A stretch of 41,089 nucleotides of DNA from a virus, in IMG/VR virus record IMGVR_UViG_3300043775_001307, positions 1 to 41,089 of that record, one strand, 5' to 3'. The notes below the pieces were generated by a model. The model searched no databases. It was not told where the DNA came from and saw nothing but the letters and a program-made list of their open reading frames with translations. Every line of letters begins with the position of its first letter. Position 1 is the stretch's first letter. Made by a program: the position numbers and the translations under genes. Of this stretch, positions 29,001-34,533 are shown one piece after another.

Positions 29001-30791
29001 ATTTTGTTCTGATACTTTTAAATCATATGGTGGGAACCACATTACTCTACCTCCATTTGAACCTCTTTCGCAAATTGGTAAATCTTGTACAGTGAATCCT
29101 TTTTGTGTGGATGATTTCCAAGCTAAGTTTTCAATTGAAAACATATATTTTTTTGCCTGTCCATCTTTTATATTTGTTGAATTTTCAAATGATTTTCTAC
29201 CATTCGACATTGGTGCGTAGTTTAAGTTCCATACTCTACTACCACCACCCATTACACTTCCATCAAACTTTCTTACCATGTTTGTTCTTCTCATGGTATC
29301 TGTGTAGTTAAAGTATGGTCTATCTTTTGTCCATACTCTACAATATTCAACACCACTTTCTTCACCAGAAAATTTGTTTGTGTATTTTACCGCAGAACCT
29401 CTTGACATCATTACCTCACCATCTTTAAAAACTCTACTGGTTTGGTCAATTACGTTTGCTACGTGAGAACGCATCTCAGAACCATTAGTTGGTAATGTAT
29501 TTAATATTTGTTGTGTTTTTCCTAAAATTGAATCTTCTCTAAAAACATATTTTGTTGATAAACTATCTTGTAAATTAGTTTGTTCTATACCACTATATTC
29601 CTTGTTATGTTCTCCTAATTTATTTTTAGAATTTTTACTATACCAAGCTAGTTTACCTCCAATTTGTCCTCCCTCGGTTACATTTTTACTTTTATGAAAT
29701 AACTGAGCAGAAATTTCATCAAACATTAATGAAAGATAATAAGGACTTCTTACTTGGTTGTCATTAAAATCTCCCATTGCAAATCTTACATCATTTGACC
29801 TATCGTCACCAATATAAGCTTGTCCTGCGGGAGCTTCGACACCTAATATATTTTTTATACCTTGTGCCGCTTTATCTACAAAACTAAATAACTTTGATGA
29901 TTGTTGAGATCTCGCACTTGTTGTATAGTTTGGTGCATATCTATTAAATGTTAATGAATCAAACAAAGCCTGTTTAGGTCCTTGACCCATATATTGTATT
30001 AATAAATCTGAAGGTTTTCTTGATAACTTTGGTCTTCTTTCAATTCCAATCAATGAACCTAATACTCCCGTAACATCTTGTGCAATTTTACCTAATTCAG
30101 TTTTTGCTTCGGGTCTATAATTTATTGGATTTCTTGGGTTTGATAAATAATCGCCAGGTATTTCACTAAATGGTAATTGTGTTCCTGAAACTGTTTGTAA
30201 AAAATCGATACCTTTACCAATAAGAGTACTTGCAACAGTAATCTTATTATTCATTTCAACTAATGGTTCTCTACCTGTTAATATGTTTAACGCGGTTGCT
30301 GTGTTACCATTTAAAGCGTCTAACAATCTTATCTTACCATTAATTGCTCTATCGGTATTATAAGCTATCCTTGTTAATACAGGACCTCCCTTATCTTCTC
30401 TTATGTATTTTGCAGCAAATTTAAATAATTCAGATTCAGTATCGTACTTTTTTGTTGCCATGATACCAATTAAATTATGTTTCTCCGCAGTAAAATATGG
30501 AGAACCACCATTAAAATATAATGATAAGTTACGTGTTCTTGGTAACGTATCAATATTTTCCTTTATAAAAAATTTAGTTGGTTTATATATGTTTGAATTA
30601 GAAATTTTAATTAAATCATCTTTTCTATTTTTATCAACAGCACCTGGATCAACATTTGATAGATTACTTAATTTTTGATAATCATAGTTATCTTTAGTAA
30701 ACGTTTGTGGACCATTTGGTTTGATTAACGTTTTTGCTATGATAGAATTCCTAAATTCTTTAGTAGAATCAAAATTTAAGTAACTTGGCAT
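26070..30791 (-). CDS. Giant virion protein, 1573 aa, tail-tube-initiator/hub-like region
   Basis: It directly follows the tape measure and precedes gp53, the usual place of tube-initiator and hub genes. Residues ~1095-1190 (FGPPPICVIRIGDFYHSKIV, NITYDDSTWDLNPEGIGVQP, MIANITLQVSFIGGQGLERP) look like the tube-fold domains of T4 gp48/gp54, on which the tail tube polymerises; this is inference from pattern. Residues ~440-660 hold conserved-looking blocks (EYCRVWTKDRPYFNY, GGRVMWFPPYDLK, SGTISFKVVVDHPSILNLLV). A Glu/Pro-rich linker follows near 720. The C-terminal third is helical and charged. No membrane segment is seen. TATTTATA lies 16 bases upstream of the ATG. Confidence 0.6.
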   Translation of the reverse strand: MPSYLNFDSTKEFRNSIIAKTLIKPNGPQTFTKDNYDYQKLSNLSNVDPGAVDKNRKDDLIKISNSNIYKPTKFFIKENIDTLPRTRNLSLYFNGGSPYFTAEKHNLIGIMATKKYDTESELFKFAAKYIREDKGGPVLTRIAYNTDRAINGKIRLLDALNGNTATALNILTGREPLVEMNNKITVASTLIGKGIDFLQTVSGTQLPFSEIPGDYLSNPRNPINYRPEAKTELGKIAQDVTGVLGSLIGIERRPKLSRKPSDLLIQYMGQGPKQALFDSLTFNRYAPNYTTSARSQQSSKLFSFVDKAAQGIKNILGVEAPAGQAYIGDDRSNDVRFAMGDFNDNQVRSPYYLSLMFDEISAQLFHKSKNVTEGGQIGGKLAWYSKNSKNKLGEHNKEYSGIEQTNLQDSLSTKYVFREDSILGKTQQILNTLPTNGSEMRSHVANVIDQTSRVFKDGEVMMSRGSAVKYTNKFSGEESGVEYCRVWTKDRPYFNYTDTMRRTNMVRKFDGSVMGGGSRVWNLNYAPMSNGRKSFENSTNIKDGQAKKYMFSIENLAWKSSTQKGFTVQDLPICERGSNGGRVMWFPPYDLKVSEQNSAKWEENSFLGRPEPIYTYQNTSRSGTISFKVVVDHPSILNLLVREHFKGMSDEEADNYINAFFAGCEEIDFYDLVRKYTNLDTDDIKRINEYLNAGKEMSTIKKYKYSSEEVEEVKPETGETPTKAPEPFSLALFFPNDIPAKDANNTTKGEIYSTIQPSYYAQKSSLNADALADFTRLSGDTSGDAIQDIKTIFKLEKSKITDFPKAISLQLDKLNTGFEKLNTNYTEFNTKIADLKKAVSGNTIELAEFKILSSASEVANDDYNFLLGMRRAHSLVLDILTKLKGDVDKIPDFNWPSEQEVKKNAKDGLNDQKLTFTFEKLGYKGNVGKLIINFSTEGENAKGLTNVDPDGRLDCKTVIQTKYGLKITTPNAFYCRQTSVKFSAKTLSVQKPPSTQKIKIPKITKEPGEPEITYTPKPPIDVMKRIITKTLSECYYFKKLEEDSPLAFTSLKEKLKYFHPAFHSTTPEGLNSRLTFLLQCVRPGNTIPIKGIADVNDLNARNTSFGPPPICVIRIGDFYHSKIVIRDINITYDDSTWDLNPEGIGVQPMIANITLQVSFIGGQGLERPVEKLQNALSSNFFANTEIYDERAQSTATLIDGKPADQFTKEFIAELQKKPEFQLEGDKDNKPKVSQGLYIGTGILNSGLDYIKIDYTSFIDTIFSGTDSYINLYKSSYNEVVKKYGKKVSSIFFHNRYKTVTGLTINTSATTTDILPLLGASNKDANVNFYSTKLTTDLNSYINNNDVTTLLGFNKAVTSEGMDWSNEKLRETLKSIINEKIGEMPESSSLKKLEDSRNKVIKLFEKANFLVKNEFDGKVDGVQFISTTLSGFTGSTLYNQYSNIVDYFKNKHDEFNEDLDISFDFATGVLNDNIFVELISILLQGKRETITKLYEEISTKETSDKIGEIVDKLIETPKEKNFRMGKFPIKKGGSKIEYDVDVTDYIVLDEIKQSLMDLHNAEQVKFGTETFKLI

Positions 30792-30806
30792 TATTTTCTT
30801 TTATAT

Positions 30807-30814
30807 TATAAATA
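30807..30814 (-). promoter_or_regulatory. Putative late motif TATTTATA before the 1573-aa gene
   Basis: Exact TATTTATA in gene orientation in the 35-bp gap after the tape measure gene, 16 bases from the ATG of the next gene. Confidence 0.45.
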
Positions 30815-30826
30815 GATTTATTTAGA

Positions 30827-32728
30827 TTATCTTTTAGCTGTCGATGGTGTGGTATACGATTGAGTATCTACTGTATGGAAGTCATTATAGATACTTGAAT
30901 TTTTACCCACTTCTCTCATCCATCCATCAACTAAAGCGTCACCACCTTTGAATACATATTCGTTTGTTACTTTAACATTTTTGTCTGTTTGAGTTGACGC
31001 TTCTTTTCGTTTTTTAGCTTCCTCTATTTCAATTTTTGTTGCCTCGGACATTGTTATTGCATTTTTTGGTGACTCAACTTTACCTGTTTGTTTATTATCA
31101 GGTGTAATAATACCTTTTATTTCATTATTAATTAAAGTGGCGGCTTTTGGGAGTGCTTCTTTTGTTGTTTCTGCGAATTTTTTCATATCAATTCCCATTT
31201 TATCCGCCAACTCTTTAACCTCTCTTGTTCCTGTTAACGCAATCGATTTAACTAAAAATGAAACATCTCGTCTAATATTTTCAATATCTGAAGCTTGTCC
31301 TCTTACAATATCATCTGCCTCTAATTTTTTAAATTCATCTTTATATTTTAACAATAATTCGGCTTGGTTCTTATCTAAAGTATCTAACGCTACCTCCTGT
31401 GCTCCACCAAAAAGGTCTCTCATTTTTTCAGATTGTAATTCAATGGTCATTTTACCATTTTTCATCTGAGACATGTTAGTTAAGAATTCTTTATCCTCAT
31501 CTTCAATTCTTAAACCAGATAACATTTCTTTTGCGCTTAATCTTTCTTGTGCCGCAACTGCGGTCTTTGTAAGTTCCTTATAGTCCATACCTAATGCGGT
31601 AGCCATCTCTCTTACTTTTCTTAAGTTAACACCTGTAACTTCAAATCTTCCTTGTTCTTGGTTGTATGTGGCTAAACTACTTGCAGCATTAATAATTGAA
31701 TCTTGTAATCCTTCAACATTATTCGTTGCCATATACATTAATTTAAGTGGGTCATTGAAATCTCCAATGGCACCACCTAATACTTGTAAGTTAGCTGATA
31801 ACTCTAATGCACTTTCTGGACTAAATACTTTTTCGGCAACTTGTGAAACCGCATCCATACTTAATCTAAATTCAATAGATTTTTGAACCATTCTAGCTAA
31901 ACCCTCAACTCCTTTTTGGAATCCGTATTCGTTTAACTTACCTATATTTGTTGCTAAATCTTTTGAAACTCTTTGTGAATTTAGTCCTAAAGTTAGTGAG
32001 CTTTTTCCCGCTTTTTCAACTGCATCGAACGTACCTTTAGCCCCTATACCTACTTTTTCAAAATCAGGTAACATGTTGGTTAATGCTTCCATTGAACCAA
32101 GGTATGCTTGACCAACCACTGCCGCCTGTTCAAATGATTGTTGATTTATTAAATTAAATTTACCAGACTTTTCCACTAAACCTTGAGCAACTCCCGCTAA
32201 TGTTTCAAATGATATACCTAATTGTGCTAATTTTGGTCCTGCGTTTGATATTTCTTCCCTAAAATCTTTTGATAGTGCACCCGTTAAACCGGTTTTGGTG
32301 TTGATGTCTTCTAATAACTTTCTTTGATTATTATATTCATCACCGATCTGTTCTAATCCAGCCTTGAATACGTTTTGTGCAATTTGGTCTGCTGGTAAAA
32401 TTTTTCCGTCTTTTGATGCCATAGACAAAAGCTCCGTTGAATTAACCGAGTCCTTAATATCTTTATAATGTCCACCACCTTCTTGTCCTTTTAAAATTCC
32501 ACTGGCTGCCTCAATGAATGATTTCGCTCCTTTGGTTGTACTGGTTCCTTTTTTTTGACCACTTGAATACGATTCATATTCAATTTTAGCTCTTGATTGT
32601 AATGAATTTAGTTCACTCTCACTATTAGAATTCGATGGTGGGTATAAATCTTTATAAATTGTTAAAAACCTTGGCCAGTTTCCATCCGACCCTGCCTTCT
32701 CTAAATCTGTTGTGCTATATTTTGCCAT
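30827..32728 (-). CDS. Tail tape measure protein, 633 aa
   Basis: The product is almost entirely helical with no cysteine and low aromatic content. Its middle repeats amphipathic helices of the tape-measure type (for example KGTFDAVEKAGKSSLTLGLN, LRKVREMATALGMDYKELTK). It sits after the tail tube and the tail assembly chaperone, the conserved place for the tape measure, and before the hub genes. The protein fills the tube lumen and sets tail length. At about 0.15 nm per residue it predicts a tail near 95 nm, similar to T4, whose gp29 is 590 aa. The C-terminal ~100 residues are Lys/Glu-rich. TATTTATA ends 4 bases upstream of the ATG. Confidence 0.75.
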   Translation of the reverse strand: MAKYSTTDLEKAGSDGNWPRFLTIYKDLYPPSNSNSESELNSLQSRAKIEYESYSSGQKKGTSTTKGAKSFIEAASGILKGQEGGGHYKDIKDSVNSTELLSMASKDGKILPADQIAQNVFKAGLEQIGDEYNNQRKLLEDINTKTGLTGALSKDFREEISNAGPKLAQLGISFETLAGVAQGLVEKSGKFNLINQQSFEQAAVVGQAYLGSMEALTNMLPDFEKVGIGAKGTFDAVEKAGKSSLTLGLNSQRVSKDLATNIGKLNEYGFQKGVEGLARMVQKSIEFRLSMDAVSQVAEKVFSPESALELSANLQVLGGAIGDFNDPLKLMYMATNNVEGLQDSIINAASSLATYNQEQGRFEVTGVNLRKVREMATALGMDYKELTKTAVAAQERLSAKEMLSGLRIEDEDKEFLTNMSQMKNGKMTIELQSEKMRDLFGGAQEVALDTLDKNQAELLLKYKDEFKKLEADDIVRGQASDIENIRRDVSFLVKSIALTGTREVKELADKMGIDMKKFAETTKEALPKAATLINNEIKGIITPDNKQTGKVESPKNAITMSEATKIEIEEAKKRKEASTQTDKNVKVTNEYVFKGGDALVDGWMREVGKNSSIYNDFHTVDTQSYTTPSTAKR

Positions 32729-32731
32729 ACA

Positions 32732-32739
32732 TATAAATA
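32732..32739 (-). promoter_or_regulatory. Putative late motif TATTTATA before the tape measure gene
   Basis: Exact TATTTATA in gene orientation, 4 bases before the tape measure ATG and 3 bases after the stop of the overlapping frameshift ORF. The same 4-base spacing occurs at gp25. Confidence 0.4.
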
Positions 32740-32741
32740 GG

Positions 32742-32891
32742 TTATTGTGTGTTTTCCAACTCCATTATATAACCAATATAATATCGTCTAATATAGACAG
32801 GCATAGTTAAAATGTCTCCATATGAGAATCCTTTCCTGATTAGGTAGTGAATTTCCGATAATTGATTTTTCTTATATTCCGTAGAAAGGGC
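32742..32891 (-). CDS. Tail assembly chaperone extension, +1 frame of the gp26-like gene (gp51-like)
   Basis: A 49-codon open frame overlaps the last codons of the gp26-like gene in the +1 frame and runs to a TAA just before the tape measure. It encodes SEIHYLIRKGFSYGDIL followed by TMPVYIRRYYIGYIMELEN. A 'G-F-S/T-Y-x-D/E-I-L-x-M-P-x-x-I-R-R-x-Y-I' run resembles small gp51-like hub assembly proteins encoded after gp26 in T4-like phages. The frame is open back to 32963 but has no ATG until 20 codons before its end. A likely shift site, TTT TTT CGC at 32898-32890, would let tRNA-Phe move from UUU to UUC. Alternatively a TTG start is used. Lying between tube and tape measure matches frameshifted chaperones of other phages. 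Confidence 0.55.
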   Translation of the reverse strand, partial: ALSTEYKKNQLSEIHYLIRKGFSYGDILTMPVYIRRYYIGYIMELENTQ

Positions 32892-33621
32892 GAAAAAAGT
32901 CAACCCCAAACCCAATTCTAAATTGGATCTCTTCTCCTGATGGGGTATTTGCTGTTTGTGTTAGGTCAATTCCTGGCTTATTGTCAGATACGTATTTTCT
33001 AAAATCTTGTGAATCTTTAATCGGCATATTCTCAATGAAATTTCTTGTGTTCATTGGGTCATTAACTCCAGCCACGGATTTAATCATACCTTCGAGTTGT
33101 TTTGTAATAATTGGAGCTATTCCATTACCATTCCAACTCTTTGCAATTTCTTTTATGTCGTTTTCTTGTTTTTGGGTTAAAAACTTAAATGTTACGTCTA
33201 CTTTGGATTTATTCATAAAATATGAATATTCTCCGTTAGAATCTGCAACTAATGTAAATGGTTTAAAATCTAAACTACTTAAATCTATTTGAACCTCAAA
33301 ATCTTCGTTTGTTTTTGGGTCGGTTAATGTAACTTTATATTCTGAACCAAATGCGGTATTTCTTAAAAATATTAAAATAGCCTCCTTATCTTCTTCAACC
33401 AAATCTTCGGTTGATAAGTCTTTGTCTAATACTTTTCTTTTTAATAGTTCATTAACTATAGCATTTGTCTGTATTAAATTTGGGGATGCTAATATATTTT
33501 CATCCGCGGCAGTTAGGTAAGCTATTCTTAGTGATTTCTTACCATTTTGATAATGGATACCTCTACTTGGTAACTCCACAACATCATATGCGATTCTTGG
33601 GTCAATTCTTAATTCTTCCAT
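32872..33621 (-). CDS. T4 gp26-like baseplate hub assembly protein / tail assembly chaperone
   Basis: I choose the ATG at 33621 (MEELRIDPRIAYDVVELPSRG), giving 249 aa. The longer frame from 33684 begins inside the tube gene's terminator hairpin; an ATG at 33666 is possible but less likely. LPSRGIHYQNGKKSLRIAYL and TAADENILASPNLIQTNAIV (residues ~17-60) fit the T4 gp26 (T4_baseplate) family pattern, including the 'LPS(K/R)G...Y...(T/M)A.DE..L' signature. Such proteins help assemble the hub and tape measure and are absent from the virion. The ORF ends RPFYGI in the 0 frame; a second frame continues beyond it (see the +1 extension). Confidence 0.62.
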   Translation of the reverse strand: MEELRIDPRIAYDVVELPSRGIHYQNGKKSLRIAYLTAADENILASPNLIQTNAIVNELLKRKVLDKDLSTEDLVEEDKEAILIFLRNTAFGSEYKVTLTDPKTNEDFEVQIDLSSLDFKPFTLVADSNGEYSYFMNKSKVDVTFKFLTQKQENDIKEIAKSWNGNGIAPIITKQLEGMIKSVAGVNDPMNTRNFIENMPIKDSQDFRKYVSDNKPGIDLTQTANTPSGEEIQFRIGFGVDFFRPFYGI

Positions 33622-33664
33622 AGTACAATTTAATCTATAACTATCGTAAAGTAAAGTTTTAAAC

Positions 33665-33701
33665 ATAAAAAAACCGATACCCATTTCTGGTATATCGGTT
33701 T
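33665..33701 (-). terminator. Rho-independent terminator after the tail tube gene
   Basis: A 9-bp stem (AAACCGATA / TATCGGTTT, 33671-33701) is followed on the minus strand by seven T. It ends the tube transcript 20 bases after the stop. It also shows that the first 21 codons of the longer gp26-like frame are not coding. Confidence 0.87.
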
Positions 33702-33722
33702 AATATATGAAAAAGTATAATA

Positions 33723-34211
33723 TTAGAATACAAGTATACATCTATCCATACGTAAAGTACATTGGATAGTTGCAATTTCATCTCTTGAATAGTCTAATTC
33801 ACCAAAGTTGATGTCTTGAATAAATGTTCCTTGAAGAATCCATTTTTCAACAACAACTCCCGTTGGGTCTAACATTTCAAGTTCGATGTCTTTTTTATAA
33901 CCGGCAGCATATCCCATACGACCAGTAACTGATTCAGCGTGTAAACGGAACCACTCCATTAACGCTTGTGACGCTGATGGACCAATCGGGTCTTTAAATG
34001 TTACCCTCATAGTATCCCAACTAAATTTACCCGCAACATATGTTGAAGTATTTAAAAAAGGAATTTCAGTCGCGTTGATTTTTGCGGATGGTCTAGCCGC
34101 TGATGTTACATACCATTCATTGATACCCAAAGAAGATGGGAATCTTACAATAAATCGGTTCTGTCTTTTCGGTTCGTAAGGAACCGGCATTTTCATTAGT
34201 AAATCTGCCAT
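33723..34211 (-). CDS. Tail tube protein, T4 gp19-like
   Basis: The 162-aa product equals T4 gp19 in length (163 aa) and pattern. An N-terminal PKRQNRFIVRF strand (residues ~14-24) starts the beta barrel. The segment TSAARPSAKINATEIPFLNT is the inter-ring loop, and a C-terminal beta strand region (SRDEIATIQCTLRMDRCIL) closes it. Copies stack in rings inside the sheath to form the DNA channel. It is isolated as its own transcription unit: a 322-bp non-coding region with three TATTTATA motifs lies upstream and a strong terminator downstream, as suits the most abundant tail protein. The motif nearest the gene begins 38 bases before the ATG. Confidence 0.9.
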   Translation of the reverse strand: MADLLMKMPVPYEPKRQNRFIVRFPSSLGINEWYVTSAARPSAKINATEIPFLNTSTYVAGKFSWDTMRVTFKDPIGPSASQALMEWFRLHAESVTGRMGYAAGYKKDIELEMLDPTGVVVEKWILQGTFIQDINFGELDYSRDEIATIQCTLRMDRCILVF

Positions 34212-34248
34212 GTTGTATTTGTTAAGTTTTTTTGTTATTTTATACTCT

Positions 34249-34256
34249 TATAAATA
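34249..34256 (-). promoter_or_regulatory. Putative late motif TATTTATA before the tail tube gene
   Basis: Exact TATTTATA in gene orientation. Its near end lies 38 bases from the tube ATG, the same distance as at the sheath gene (37430-37437). The leader that results is A-rich. Confidence 0.55.
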
Positions 34257-34261
34257 TATGT

Positions 34262-34482
34262 TAATTAGAAATAAATTTATTTTTAGGATCGATCTTGATT
34301 TTGTGGATTTTTTTTCGTAGTTTTTTACAAATCCTCCAGTATTCTAGACCCAGTATAAATAATTAATAAATTTCTAGTTTAATAATATAACATATAAATA
34401 CTAGTATAACTAGTTCCAGATTATACTGGGTAAAATAAAATGATATAATTTTAATAATAATTGGTTCCATGTGGAGCATTAA
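34262..34482. other. Repeat-rich non-coding region between sheath and tube
   Basis: No convincing gene is seen in the 322 bases between tube and sheath. The region contains two further TATTTATA copies in gene orientation (34393-34400, 34354-34361) and a 10-bp inverted repeat CCCAGTATAA/TTATACTGGG at 34349-34358 and 34421-34430. A direct repeat CCAGTAT occurs at 34336 and 34350. A tandem palindrome ACTAGT-ATA-ACTAGT lies at 34400-34414, GATCGATC at 34287-34294, and a GGATTT/AAATCC pair at 34305-34334. It could hold stacked promoters, a replication or packaging site, or a structured RNA. A 38-codon hydrophobic ORF here is rejected. Confidence 0.55.
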
Positions 34483-34510
34483 AAAAGGGAAGCTTTTCGG
34501 CCTCCCTTTT
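34476..34510 (-). terminator. Rho-independent terminator after the tail sheath gene
   Basis: On the minus strand, AAGGGAGGC pairs with GCTTCCCTT (34485-34508, with one G-U wobble) around CGAAAA and is followed by six T. The wobble would be an A-C mismatch on the plus strand, so the element is built for minus-strand transcripts. It lies about 25 bases after the sheath stop. Confidence 0.88.
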
Positions 34511-34533
34511 TATTTTTATATCCTCCTTTTAGA

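Noticed and set aside
33622-33684. N-terminal extension of the gp26-like ORF
   Set aside because: The first codons lie in the tube gene's terminator stem; the family-like sequence starts at the ATG at 33621.
34363-34479. 38-codon hydrophobic minus-strand ORF in the sheath-tube gap
   Set aside because: It consists of A/T-rich codons, overlaps the inverted repeats and two TATTTATA motifs, and starts beside the terminator. Chance is more likely than a gene.
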